Source: Methylobacterium gossipiicola
GTDB taxonomy: Bacteria > Pseudomonadota > Alphaproteobacteria > Rhizobiales > Beijerinckiaceae
Reading direction: 5' to 3'
DNA length: 64,000 bases
Assembly: GCF_900113485.1 (NCBI RefSeq)
Contig: NZ_FOPM01000007.1
Location: 124,001-188,000, forward strand
In this document: in pieces, positions 8,501 through 16,189 of the stretch
Position numbering within the stretch: the stretch's first letter is position 1
Layout: every line of letters starts with the position of its first letter
The notes under the pieces: model-generated
Told to the model about the DNA's origin: nothing
Seen by the model: only the letters and a program-made list of their open reading frames with translations
Database searches by the model: none
Translations under genes and position numbers: made by a program

Positions 8501-8707
8501 CGGCAGGATCGTCTTGGCGACGTCCAGCGCCGCGCTCGGCTTCTCGGCCTGGCGCGGGGCCTGATAGACTCGCAGCAGATCCTCGGTGGACATCGCGCTG
8601 AGGTCGGAGGCGGGAGCGGCCGCAGCCGCAGCCGCAGCGGGCTCCGGCTTGGCCTGATACATCCGCAACAGGTCCTCGGTGGACAGCTTGGTGAGGTCGT
8701 CGCTCAT
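5396..8707 (-). CDS. Very large internal-virion or ejection-like protein (1103 aa)
   Basis: A 1103-residue protein. The N-terminus carries two copies of a short motif, LSTEDLLRMYQA and MSTEDLLRVYQA, separated by an Ala/Pro linker. A Gly/Ala-rich amphipathic region follows (residues about 70-220), then a long Arg/Ala/Glu-rich middle, and a C-terminal part with a Gly/Ala stretch (AAGNAAAGGVAAGAGGAAAG) near residue 1030. No catalytic motif is recognised. Size, composition and position just before the lysozyme and fibre genes are those of internal-core or DNA-ejection proteins of short-tailed phages, which is an inference from context. Its ATG overlaps the upstream gene by ATGA. Confidence 0.6.
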   Translation of the reverse strand: MSDDLTKLSTEDLLRMYQAKPEPAAAAAAAAPASDLSAMSTEDLLRVYQAPRQAEKPSAALDVAKTILPGLARGLAGTIGLPNAAVGLMDRFMAAPAARVIGKALGVTPANAPFFPSDSPIADGFPSQEQILKPVEAVTGPLYKPQTVPGELANTLAEFAPNALFGGGSAAQRVGQVVVPALASEGLGQATRQLLPEAEPAARLVGAVAGGIGAGVAQAPRGGNVVMREAMDGITDEHLTAAQTLRENARSLPGGGMEIPLDEALNHVTGGKAGRLSQISRVVANSGGEGGRIMGDVYAARPDQIRSVGEAALDAIAPPNLAPSALGLDVQTAARAGVRQTPEGMAFTQAREAVGPRVTDDAAGQVIQPEMRRVADSREAARRAQADQDYAAARAAPEKVGVEGTVRVERPGEPIVTQPQFSRPQFEADAPRPVEAFERPAGASPDGGPESLARFIARNGGLRLDGDAAATDLHRFNIPGVGNVARPDGKSLDNFWRERLIEEGYFRPDPDGGMARDISSELLRKLQNEQRGVPSYPLDAQGRPRGRAPGGAAADEYAAARSTAETRLAEDLTRVGIDPVGVHPDIRDRAVGALMRGEIAEPLDAYEQVVSRMKGPLEPYVKSTTVTEEIPSVRFGQVNPQSALDAIDAQLRTAKGDVRGALAQARKDLFGPGGETDLSVEGLLHARERLDTAIRTARDLGDATKVRDLQIARSTLDGELKGVPEVATADANFAANSRPVEPFEGDTPLARVVRQDPNTGRMATPTEQVPAHLQGASATREFLANATPAARQAYEGRVATRILDGATDARGNVDSNRLSEALRDQADVLAQMPEVYRRLEHVVRTRDGLARVEKSPLGQVAATDDAKRAVAAIFPHDPFGSNHVEIGSAMSALARNNPTAARDLARIHLETAFNAATRDVRGTASQYGGAGFASAVRGNDQQAKNLQASIRALPEGDTIWAGLDRFFATLEATGYKPQKGSDTAFNIEIRKSLANGTGPLASAITEAAGNAAAGGVAAGAGGAAAGGLLGLKKAGSEALLKHRIAGNSEQIARMLTDPAALPDLRALARSREGTKNAQLFTTRLLALADRGRTSGNLPERKVP

Positions 8708-11427
8708 TTGATGACCTTCCTCCGGCGCAACTCGGCTTCAACGGCGGCGCGATCCGGGGCCGCCGGGCGGTACTGGTAGGTCTCAGGGGTATCGACGCGG
8801 AACACGCCGAGCCGGTCGGCGGTGTCGGGGGCGACCTTCGCGTACTTGTTCAGGAACTCGTTGTGGTGGGCAATCGTGTCCCGCGCGAGCTGCTCCTGCG
8901 CCTCGATGGCGTTCCGGATGGACTGCTCGATCTTGCTGCGGTCGCCACCCGCGATGGTCTTGCCGAGTTGGAGGTCCATGTTGGTGGTGTGCCCGGCCTG
9001 CGAAATCGCCTTCGCGAGTTCCGCGCCTTTCTGCGAGGCTGCCGCGTCGAAGGTCTCGGAGTTGACGACCGAGGCGGGGTCGAGCCCGAGCACCTTCGCC
9101 AGGAGACTGCGGGCCTGGGTCTGATAGTCGGCGCCCCAGCCCGTGATCATCCCGCCGTCGATGGCCTGCTTCTGCCGGCTGATGGCCTTCAGGGTGCCGA
9201 TGGCGCCCTGCGATTTGTCATAGGATTCCGAGATCTTCGCGTTCGTCAGTTCGTCCAGGCCCTGGTTCGCTTTCTTGCCGAGGTCGACGTTCACGCTCGT
9301 CCCACCCCCGCCAATCGCCTGAGGGCCGGTCGGCGTCATCTTCACCGGGACGTTGGACGGGATGCCGAACATGGCACGCTCCTCCGTCGTGGCGGGCCGC
9401 ACGGGCTGGCCTGGAACCAGAACCTGCGTCTTCGACGGGTCGCTCTTGCTGTAGAGGATCGTACCGCCATCGGGCGTCTTGGCCTGCTGCCAATCCGCCT
9501 TCCCCTCGTCGTCGGCAAAGATGGGCTTCCCGGTGTCGATGAATCGGTTCACGCCCGAGCTATCGGTCTTGATGTCCCGCCCATGGGTCGGATCGCGCAG
9601 GATCTTCAGCGCCTCGGTGACCTGTCCGCTGTTCGAGCCGGCGGCGGCCGCCTCGGCGTCGGACAGGTTCGGGAAGGCCCGCTTGATGATGGCGGCGTTC
9701 CCGGCCAGGGCGCCGGTCTCCTGCGCGAGCTTGCGCTGTTTCAGCCCTAGCTCGGCCTGCGCAAGGCCGGTCACGGCCCGCTGCTGTTCGGCTTTCTGCG
9801 CGTTCTGGAAGCCGACCGCGAGGCCGTTGCCGAGACCATGCGTCGACATCAGACCGGTGCCGAGGCCGACGAGGAGGTCCCCGCCGCCATTCGCCTGAAA
9901 GCTTTTCAAGGCGCCGCCGAGATCGAAGCCGTCTTCGCCCCCGGCCGACACCGAAGATGCGGCCGGCTGCGTCGGCGCCGGGGACGCCAGCCCCGGAAAC
10001 TTTCCGGAGGTCGGGACGGCGCCGGGGGCGGGCATGTCGGCCATACGCGGAGGCTGGCCGCCGGCCGAGGGCTGGGCCGACTGAAAATCGGGCGAGGCCG
10101 GAGCGCCGCGGTCGAGATCGGGCGCAGTCGGCGCCGATGCGCGCGGCGGCACCCGAAGAGACAGAGGCATCGGACCGGCCTGAGCCTCCGGCGGCACCAC
10201 CGTGCCCGACGTGCCGGTGAAAGCCTGCGGCGCTCCCATCGGCGCCCGGCCGAAAAACCGCGCGAGGTCCGCCGGGCTCATGTCGGTGGGGAGGCCGTAG
10301 GGGATGCCTGCGCTCATCGGCGGGTCCTGCGTGTTCGAGGGTGCTTCGGGGCGGGCCATGGCTGCCGCCGCAGGGGCTACGCCTCCGCGTCCGCCGCTGA
10401 AGAGGGCCGTATCGGAAGGACGCACGATTTGCTGGGCATCCGGCACATCCTGCGTCTCCCAAGGCGGGATGGCGCGACGCTGCTCGGGAGTGAAATCGCG
10501 ACGCGTTTGGACGTTGCGCGCTTCTACCTCGCCGGCCGTTCGATGGTACTGGTCGCGCGCCCACCGCTCATGTGCCTGGGCTGCGTTTTTGCTCTCGGAC
10601 AACATGGGCAGACCGGCCGCCTCCCAGTCCGTTGCCGTGAAGCTGCGCGGGTTCGCACCGCGCGCGAACCCCTCCTGGGACTGGATCGCGTGCTGAAGCT
10701 CGTGGAGAGCGACGCTCCGCTGGTCCGCCGCCGTCGGTCCCTGCGCATGAATTACGCCGTCTTGAGCCTCGTATCGCCCCGCCATAACGGGGGACTCGCG
10801 GATGCTTTGCTGCGTGCTACCCCAGAGTTCGGGATAGGCGTCTCCCAAATCGTCGTGGTAGAGGCGCGAGTATCCTGGGGGCGCGTTCTTGGGGGTGCCA
10901 AGCGTCGCGAGGTCGTCAGGGATTTCGAAGCGCCAGTAGTTGTCGGGCGCCTGGAACCAGCCGGTTTGATCCCAAATCGCCTGCCGGTCGGCGCCCGTCG
11001 CTTTCAGATTTTGCGCCTTCGACAGGGCGGCATGATCGGCGGTCTCGGCATTCCAGCCGCCGAACATCCGCAGAGCCCCCTTTGGCGCCCCGAACGGCAA
11101 GGAGCCCGTCATGGCCGTACCGGCGATCCCCGCCGCCGCGCCCATCGCCTCGTCGGAGACGTGGCCCGTGGCGGGATCGAACACGTCCTTTTCCCCGCGC
11201 AGGACTTGCCCGGGGAAGCGGGCTGCATCGACCGCGTCGAACATGGCCTTCGGGAAGGCCGGGACCAGGGAGCCGCTGTCGGTGCGGCCGATGGGGAGTA
11301 CCTGCGACCGCTGCTGGATCGCACCGGTGGGCGCCGAGGTGATCACCGGGTTGCCCGTCTCCGGATCGATCACGGAGCGGCGCAGGGCGGCCGGCGGCGT
11401 GAGGCTGAAGGGGAAGCCCGCGCTCAT
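8704..11427 (-). CDS. Large polyvalent-type virion protein with zincin-like HELQH motif
   Basis: A 907-residue protein. Residues 150-330 contain an HExxH-type site (HELQHAIQ, His242 to His246) followed by TAGEVEARNV, which could supply a third ligand. This resembles the metallopeptidase-like modules of large polyvalent phage proteins. The middle (about 380-520) is Pro/Ala-rich and disordered. The C-terminal 200 residues are helical (IEQSIRNAIEAQEQLARD). An internal Met371 (DNA 10317) begins MSAGIPYGLP, echoing the true start MSAGFPFSL, so the gene may be a fusion or have a second start. It is likely packaged and injected; activity is unproven. It overlaps the next gene by 4 bases. Confidence 0.55.
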   Translation of the reverse strand: MSAGFPFSLTPPAALRRSVIDPETGNPVITSAPTGAIQQRSQVLPIGRTDSGSLVPAFPKAMFDAVDAARFPGQVLRGEKDVFDPATGHVSDEAMGAAAGIAGTAMTGSLPFGAPKGALRMFGGWNAETADHAALSKAQNLKATGADRQAIWDQTGWFQAPDNYWRFEIPDDLATLGTPKNAPPGYSRLYHDDLGDAYPELWGSTQQSIRESPVMAGRYEAQDGVIHAQGPTAADQRSVALHELQHAIQSQEGFARGANPRSFTATDWEAAGLPMLSESKNAAQAHERWARDQYHRTAGEVEARNVQTRRDFTPEQRRAIPPWETQDVPDAQQIVRPSDTALFSGGRGGVAPAAAAMARPEAPSNTQDPPMSAGIPYGLPTDMSPADLARFFGRAPMGAPQAFTGTSGTVVPPEAQAGPMPLSLRVPPRASAPTAPDLDRGAPASPDFQSAQPSAGGQPPRMADMPAPGAVPTSGKFPGLASPAPTQPAASSVSAGGEDGFDLGGALKSFQANGGGDLLVGLGTGLMSTHGLGNGLAVGFQNAQKAEQQRAVTGLAQAELGLKQRKLAQETGALAGNAAIIKRAFPNLSDAEAAAAGSNSGQVTEALKILRDPTHGRDIKTDSSGVNRFIDTGKPIFADDEGKADWQQAKTPDGGTILYSKSDPSKTQVLVPGQPVRPATTEERAMFGIPSNVPVKMTPTGPQAIGGGGTSVNVDLGKKANQGLDELTNAKISESYDKSQGAIGTLKAISRQKQAIDGGMITGWGADYQTQARSLLAKVLGLDPASVVNSETFDAAASQKGAELAKAISQAGHTTNMDLQLGKTIAGGDRSKIEQSIRNAIEAQEQLARDTIAHHNEFLNKYAKVAPDTADRLGVFRVDTPETYQYRPAAPDRAAVEAELRRRKVIK

Positions 11428-11436
11428 CGTCCTCCC

Positions 11437-12732
11437 TCAGACCGGCTTGTAGAATTTCGAGGCGGTGCCGGCGATGGCGAGGCCACCGCCGAGAAGCTGC
11501 TGCAGGAGCGACGCCTGCGGGACCTTTTGCGTCGTCGTCCCGGTCGTCGTGTTGCCCGAGGCCGCGACGGGCAGGGCGAGCTCGCTCAGGAGCCCGGCCT
11601 GCCGCCAGGGGGCGCTCTGCTGTTCGTTGAACACGTCCTGCGCGCTCGCCAACTCCTGCTGGCGCGCCTCGTCCTCGGCCGCGCCGACGCTCGCCAGGGT
11701 GCGGCCGGGCGTGAGGAGATCGTTCTGCACCGTCGAGACCTGACCAAGGCCGGAAAGACCCGCCGCCCGGTCGCTCTGTGCACCGGAGAGGAGCGCGCCG
11801 GCCCGGGCCAGCGACCGATCCGCGTTCGAGCCCTCAAGCGACGCGAGGGCATTGGCACCGGTGAGCGCGGAGCCATCGGCGTTGAGGGACAGGTTCGCGC
11901 CCGTCGCGGCGAGGCCGCCGTTGCCGGAGTTGATCCCGGCGATGCCCTGGTAAAGCCCGCCCACGGTGCCGGCCCGGGCGTTCTCGGCGGAATCGATGGC
12001 CGTGGCCGCGTTCGCCTGACGCGCGCGCTCGGCCTCGTAATCGGCGTAGCGGGCCTGGGTGCCGACGTTGGCGACGGCATCGGCCGTGGCCGCCGCGAAC
12101 CGACCGGAGCCGTACCGCCCCGAGGCGGCGAACTTCTGCCCGACCTGGGACGCGGCCTCGTTCGAGGACCGGTTGATGATATCGTCGAGGAACGGGTTGG
12201 CGCCGCCGAGGAACTTCCCGTCCGCCACGTCCTGCAGCGAGGTTCGGGTCTGCGACGGCCCCGTGGCAAGGCCGTCCGCGAGGGTCGTCAGCGCGGCGGT
12301 GTCCGTGCCGTAGGCCCCGCCGGCCAGGGCCGCGCCGGTGGTCCGGGCGACGCTGTTCGGATCGGCGAGACGCGCCGCGGCGCTCGACACGCCGGAGGTG
12401 TTCACCGTCGGGTCGACGCCCGAGAGGGCGGCGGTAGCGCCCCGCGTGCCGCTCGTCGAGCCGCCACCGGCCAGGAGATCGCCGAGGAAGCCGTTCCCGG
12501 CCGATGCCGTGCCCGTCGTCGCCCCGGCATTCGCCTTCATGGCGTCGAGGCCGGCGCGGGTGGTGTCGCCGAGACCGGCGACGCGCTGGCCGCCATAGAC
12601 CTGAGAGCCGACGCCGGAATCGAAAGCCTTGTTGCCGGCATCCACGATCTTCTGCAGCGACGGGACCGCCGCGGCGTACGGATCGGTCTTCGAGTTCTGC
12701 GTCGTGGTGGTGGTCTTCGATCCGCCGCTCAT
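11437..12732 (-). CDS. Gly/Ala-rich phage structural protein
   Basis: A 431-residue protein starting MSGGSKTTTTTQNSKTDPYA, a beginning often seen in uncharacterised podophage and siphophage structural proteins. The body is rich in Gly, Ala, Ser and Thr with a helical segment around ARYADYEAERARQANAATAI. The end (LLQQLLGGGLAIAGTASKF) is hydrophobic and could insert in membrane. With the two larger genes downstream it may form the set of injected core proteins. No enzymatic motif is seen. The start overlaps the stop of the upstream GNAT-like gene by ATGA. Confidence 0.6.
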   Translation of the reverse strand: MSGGSKTTTTTQNSKTDPYAAAVPSLQKIVDAGNKAFDSGVGSQVYGGQRVAGLGDTTRAGLDAMKANAGATTGTASAGNGFLGDLLAGGGSTSGTRGATAALSGVDPTVNTSGVSSAAARLADPNSVARTTGAALAGGAYGTDTAALTTLADGLATGPSQTRTSLQDVADGKFLGGANPFLDDIINRSSNEAASQVGQKFAASGRYGSGRFAAATADAVANVGTQARYADYEAERARQANAATAIDSAENARAGTVGGLYQGIAGINSGNGGLAATGANLSLNADGSALTGANALASLEGSNADRSLARAGALLSGAQSDRAAGLSGLGQVSTVQNDLLTPGRTLASVGAAEDEARQQELASAQDVFNEQQSAPWRQAGLLSELALPVAASGNTTTGTTTQKVPQASLLQQLLGGGLAIAGTASKFYKPV

Positions 12733-13145
12733 GCCGCGCTCCCGAGGTGCTTCACGTAGTAGGCGTCGACCCGGTAGTCCGGGAGCAGGGCGGCCCAGCC
12801 GACCCGGCCGACGAACTCGACCCGTTCGCAGCCGTTGCGCGCGGCGCCGGCCTCGATCTGCGCCATGATCTCCCGCCAGCGGCGCACGTCGGTGCCGCCG
12901 GCCGCCAGGACACAGCAGGAGCGCCCGCCGCCCGCGAGTTCACGGACCTGGGTGACGCCCGCGCCGATGGGGGCGTCGTCGTCGCCGAAAATGAGGACCA
13001 ACAAGGCCGCCTCGTCGGCGACGAGCGCGTGCAGATCGGCGACGGAGAGGTCACAGCCGGGCCGGGCGCAGGCCCGGGCCAGCCACGGCTCCGCGACCGC
13101 CCACGCGCGTGCGAGGTCGGATCGGTCGACGGGGTGGAGATGCAT
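12729..13145 (-). CDS. Small phage protein, possibly acetyltransferase-like
   Basis: A 138-residue protein from ATG 13145 (MHLHPVDRSDLARAW). It contains LVLIFGDDDAPIGAGVTQV and ends in CERVEFVGRVGWAALLPDY. The last segment recurs in small phage proteins encoded between stabilisation and core genes. The alternating strand/helix pattern and the position of the final WAALLPDYRVDAYYVKHLG are reminiscent of GNAT folds, but no acetyl-CoA motif is convincing. ATGA overlaps at both ends place it firmly in the late operon. Confidence 0.6.
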   Translation of the reverse strand: MHLHPVDRSDLARAWAVAEPWLARACARPGCDLSVADLHALVADEAALLVLIFGDDDAPIGAGVTQVRELAGGGRSCCVLAAGGTDVRRWREIMAQIEAGAARNGCERVEFVGRVGWAALLPDYRVDAYYVKHLGSAA

Positions 13146-13450
13146 CAGGGCCGCCGGATCTCGTAGCGGAGCACGCGGTCGGTGGCGTCGGACACGGTAT
13201 GGCCGAGCACGAAGGCGCCGCGCGCCGTGGATTTCAGGAAGATGCCGGCGGCGGCGGCCGAGGCCGACAGCGGCGCGACCGTGACCAGGGCGCCGGGGGC
13301 GCAGAGGGAATCGGTCACAACGGTTTCGGCGGCGCCCGGCGCCAGGACGACATCGGCCCGACCGAGTGCGTTCGAGCCGCCCGTCGCCATCTCGCCGATG
13401 GCCTGGATGATGCGGTCGAGGCGGGTTTCGCCCTTGCCGGGGATGATCAT
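13145..13450 (-). CDS. Small phage structural-operon protein
   Basis: A 101-residue protein from ATG 13450 (MIIPGKGETRLDRIIQAIGE). After an N-terminal helix it becomes a beta-rich domain (VVLAPGAAETVVTDSLCAPG, GAFVLGHTVSDATDRVLRY). It overlaps neighbours at both ends, so it is clearly translated with them. No family is recognised. A small beta-sandwich of this size in this place could be a head-tail or decoration component. Confidence 0.6.
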   Translation of the reverse strand: MIIPGKGETRLDRIIQAIGEMATGGSNALGRADVVLAPGAAETVVTDSLCAPGALVTVAPLSASAAAAGIFLKSTARGAFVLGHTVSDATDRVLRYEIRRP

Positions 13451-14928
13451 TGATTGCCCTCGCGAACCGCATCCGGCTCGATGGCGGCGGCATAGGTCCA
13501 CGGCACGCCGGCCGGGATGCGGATGCGGGCGCGGTGGTAGCGGCCCGAGGCGCGGCACGGCGCGAACCCTTGGGTGTTCGGCCTCGTCTCCGGGCGCCAA
13601 CGAACGGGCTCGGACACGGCGGGTTTCTCACGCGTCCCGATCACGGCGCGCCAATCGTCCGCGTCGCCGCTCAACCGCACGCCCCGGGCGAAGGTCCGCT
13701 GCGGCCGAAAGATCATGGCCTCGGAGGTCTGCATGACGGCTTCGAGGGCCGGGCCGTTGAGCAGAGCGAGGCGCCCGTCCGCCGTGATGACGCCGAGGGC
13801 GGGGACGCCGCCGGCATAGGACGGATCGTCGAGGGGCTTCTGGCCCGGATCGTCGAGAGAGCCGGGGATGTTGTCGATGGATACCGCCGGGGTCGCCGCG
13901 ACGAGGCCGAACCGGATCGGCAGCGCCACGAAAGTCCAGCGGTCGAGGAGCCAGTCGTACAGAAGGATTTCGTCGAGGAGCGTCGGGTCCGACGGGTCGG
14001 CCGCTCGGCTGCGGTAGGCGAACAGCACGCGGGGGCCGGTCACGTCGCGGATCGCCACCACCGAAGCGACCTGATTGGGGTCGACGCGGGCCGCGAAGAA
14101 CCGGTTCACCCGTTCCGCACCGATAGGCACCGAAACGCCGCCCTGGAACGCGTAGAACCCGTCCCGGTCGAGGTAGAACACTCGGGGGCCGGTCTTGGCG
14201 ATGGACCAGGGCGCCACGGCGCCGCGGTTCTCCTCGAACACCTCGAAGCTGAACACCTCGGACGAGTTCGGGATGAACACCATGCGCCGGATCGCGCGCT
14301 CCTGGAACACGACCCCGAACTCGCCGCCGGCGAACCCCGTCACCGCCCCGCCGTCGGGGAAGATCTGCAGGTCGGAGGTATGCCCGCCTCCGACGCCCGG
14401 TTGCCAGAACTCGATGTTGCCGAGGTCCGACCAGTCGACGGCGTTCGGATCGGCGGCGAGACCGGCCAGGACCACGAACTCGCCGACGACGCCCATGTGG
14501 CGGGCGCGGGGCGGATTTCCGGCCAGATCGGCGAATTGCTTGCCGATGTCGATGTCGATGACCTGCACGGGCGTGCCCAAGGTGCAGGCCAGGAGCCGGG
14601 AGCCGTAGACCGCGAAGGACCAGTAGTCGCCCGGCGGCACGCTGTAGGTCCGACCCGGCTGGGAGACGTCGTCCCAATCCGACGTGCCGAGGTTGTAGCG
14701 GTAGAGCCGCGTCCCGGTCCCGGCGAAGTAGATCGGGAAGCCGTAGCCCGGCGAGTTCACCTCGACGGCGCCGCGACAGCCGGCGGGCAGCGCAAGGGAG
14801 ATCGGGACCGGGGAGAGGAACGGCCCATACCCGTCCTTGCGCGGCACCACGTTGGTCGCGACCTCGCACACGGAGCTATCGACGGATGCGACGTCCGGCT
14901 CGAAGGCGGCAAGTCCGATCAGGGCCAA
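13447..14928 (-). CDS. gp10-like phage stabilisation / tail hub protein
   Basis: A 493-residue beta-rich protein. Repeated blades (GYGFPIYFAGTGTRLYRYN, WSFAVYGSRLLACTLG, RHMGVVGEFVVLAGLA, RVFYLDRDGFYAFQGG) indicate a beta-propeller-like fold, as in tail accessory/stabilisation proteins of P22-type short-tailed phages (gp10 role), which close the portal channel after packaging. Position directly downstream of the head-tail adaptor gene agrees. The C-terminal about 90 residues resemble a separate beta domain. Assignment rests on fold impression and synteny, without a diagnostic motif. Confidence 0.65.
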   Translation of the reverse strand: MALIGLAAFEPDVASVDSSVCEVATNVVPRKDGYGPFLSPVPISLALPAGCRGAVEVNSPGYGFPIYFAGTGTRLYRYNLGTSDWDDVSQPGRTYSVPPGDYWSFAVYGSRLLACTLGTPVQVIDIDIGKQFADLAGNPPRARHMGVVGEFVVLAGLAADPNAVDWSDLGNIEFWQPGVGGGHTSDLQIFPDGGAVTGFAGGEFGVVFQERAIRRMVFIPNSSEVFSFEVFEENRGAVAPWSIAKTGPRVFYLDRDGFYAFQGGVSVPIGAERVNRFFAARVDPNQVASVVAIRDVTGPRVLFAYRSRAADPSDPTLLDEILLYDWLLDRWTFVALPIRFGLVAATPAVSIDNIPGSLDDPGQKPLDDPSYAGGVPALGVITADGRLALLNGPALEAVMQTSEAMIFRPQRTFARGVRLSGDADDWRAVIGTREKPAVSEPVRWRPETRPNTQGFAPCRASGRYHRARIRIPAGVPWTYAAAIEPDAVREGNQ

Positions 14929-14940
14929 GGGCGGGCTCCT

Positions 14941-15582
14941 TCAGAGGTCGTGGGCCCGGATTTGCCCGGAGGAGGCGATGCGGTTCGTCCGCCCGCGCAG
15001 CGAGCGCAGCGCTTCGTTCGCGAGCACGTCCTGCGACGCGGCGAGCGCGGGGTCGCGCAGCACGCTCATGCCGAGGTGGCGCTTCGCCCTGGCCGCGATG
15101 AGATCGACGGCTTCGTCCACCCAGGGCGAGGTGTCGTCGCGCTTCACGGGCGCGGGCAGTTCGATGTGCGCCGCCAGTCGAATCGTCCAGGCCCCGGACG
15201 GGATTGGCCACAAGCGGATGGACCGGTCGAAATACGAATAGGCGCAGGGCTGGGTGGCGCTCGCCGGATGGTCCAGCCGTTCGACGTCCGTCTCGGCGAT
15301 CCGCTGCAGGGTGTAGGCTTGATCGTTCTCGAGGCGCACCACGTTGTCGATGGCGAGCAGACCGGGGATCTCGGAGGCATCCCCGCCGCCGTAGACGTCG
15401 GCGCCCGGAACGGTCTGGAACGTCAGGATCCGCTCGTTGAAGAAGAACCGCTCAGGCTGGTAATGCCGGATCGCCTTTGTGACGGCGGACGCGATCTTCT
15501 CCGGGATGTCCGGACGGTCCAGGTCGTCCGCGATCTCGTCGAGGAGATCGCCGAGGGTCGGCCTTCCCTGCGCGTTCGGCAT
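14941..15582 (-). CDS. Phage head-to-tail adaptor protein
   Basis: A 213-residue protein starting MPNAQGRPTLGDLLDEIADD. The helical N-terminus (KIASAVTKAIRHYQPERFFF), the beta segment LTFQTVPGADVYGGG, and the Pro/Trp segment RLWPIPSGAWTIRLAAH are typical of adaptor proteins that bind the portal ring (gp4/gp6/gp16-like). The C-terminal helix (VDLIAARAKRHLGMSVL) is also typical. It lies between the capsid and stabilisation genes, the usual order. It acts in the connector beneath the portal. Confidence 0.75.
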   Translation of the reverse strand: MPNAQGRPTLGDLLDEIADDLDRPDIPEKIASAVTKAIRHYQPERFFFNERILTFQTVPGADVYGGGDASEIPGLLAIDNVVRLENDQAYTLQRIAETDVERLDHPASATQPCAYSYFDRSIRLWPIPSGAWTIRLAAHIELPAPVKRDDTSPWVDEAVDLIAARAKRHLGMSVLRDPALAASQDVLANEALRSLRGRTNRIASSGQIRAHDL

Positions 15583-15685
15583 CGGGTTCGACCTTCGGCT
15601 CGGGTGGGACGGGAGATGACGGCGGGGCCTCGGGCTCCGCCGCCAGGACAGATGCCGCGTGCAGCATCCAGTAGGCGAGGTTCAT
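15452..15685 (-). CDS. Possible small protein overlapping the adaptor gene
   Basis: A 77-codon frame starts at ATG 15685 just after the decoration-like gene and reads MNLAYWMLHAASVLAAEPEA, then a Pro/Glu-rich stretch. Its last 131 bases overlap the adaptor gene in another frame and become Arg/Pro-rich, as shadow frames do. The first 35 residues fill the otherwise empty 100-base gap. This may be a real short leader-like gene, but evidence is weak. Confidence 0.3.
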   Translation of the reverse strand: MNLAYWMLHAASVLAAEPEAPPSSPVPPEPKVEPDAERAGKADPRRSPRRDRGRPGPSGHPGEDRVRRHKGDPALPA

Positions 15686-15691
15686 CGCGGA

Positions 15692-16105
15692 TCAGCCGCG
15701 CGGCGCGACGTACTCGAACACGATGTCCGCGACACCGGCGGTGGGCGCGGTCCCGGTCGGGACATAGGACACGTACGGCACGGTCTCGGCAGGGAGTTGG
15801 GCGAGGGCCGTGGCGGTGTCGGGCCGCTTCACGCCCACGGTCTGGGCGGCGGAATCCGTGGCCGAGACGAGGTCGTTGCCGCCCGGCGTCGAGCCGACCA
15901 CCAGGGGATTGGTCGTGCCGGCGTTGAACGCCTGGCTGACGATGACCGTGGTGCGGGTGATGATGGCGCCGGCCGGGAAGGCGTTCTTCATCGGCATGCC
16001 CGTGGCGAGGTTGTCGTCGAAGCGGACACGGGCGCGGATCTCGCCGACCTGACCGTGCAGGAGCGAGCGGGACGGCGGCTTGGAGGGAGTGACGTTGGTA
16101 GCCAT
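15692..16105 (-). CDS. Small phage capsid-associated (decoration-like) protein
   Basis: A 137-residue protein starting MATNVTPSKPPSRSLLHGQV. It is mostly beta-predicted (ARVRFDDNLATG, AIITRTTVIVSQAFNAG, ADIVFEYVAPRG). Its gene lies immediately downstream of the major capsid gene in the same operon, the usual place for head decoration or cement proteins. No named family is recognised. Confidence 0.6.
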   Translation of the reverse strand: MATNVTPSKPPSRSLLHGQVGEIRARVRFDDNLATGMPMKNAFPAGAIITRTTVIVSQAFNAGTTNPLVVGSTPGGNDLVSATDSAAQTVGVKRPDTATALAQLPAETVPYVSYVPTGTAPTAGVADIVFEYVAPRG

Positions 16106-16189
16106 GGCGGGCCCTTTCAGATCGGGATGAGGCGAAGGGCGCGCGGGCGGTGGTGACCGGCCCGCGCGTCAGGTTCGGGCGGGTCCGGA

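Noticed and set aside
5582..8779. Plus-strand open frame of over 1000 codons
   Set aside because: It is antisense to the 1103-residue core protein and has the Arg/Gly/His-rich composition of a high-GC shadow frame.
9838..12759. Plus-strand open frame of 973 codons
   Set aside because: Antisense to two coupled minus-strand structural genes; sequence is Arg/Gly-rich with no recognisable domain.
13450..15927. Plus-strand open frame of 825 codons
   Set aside because: It spans antisense to the gp10-like and adaptor genes and has no protein-like features.
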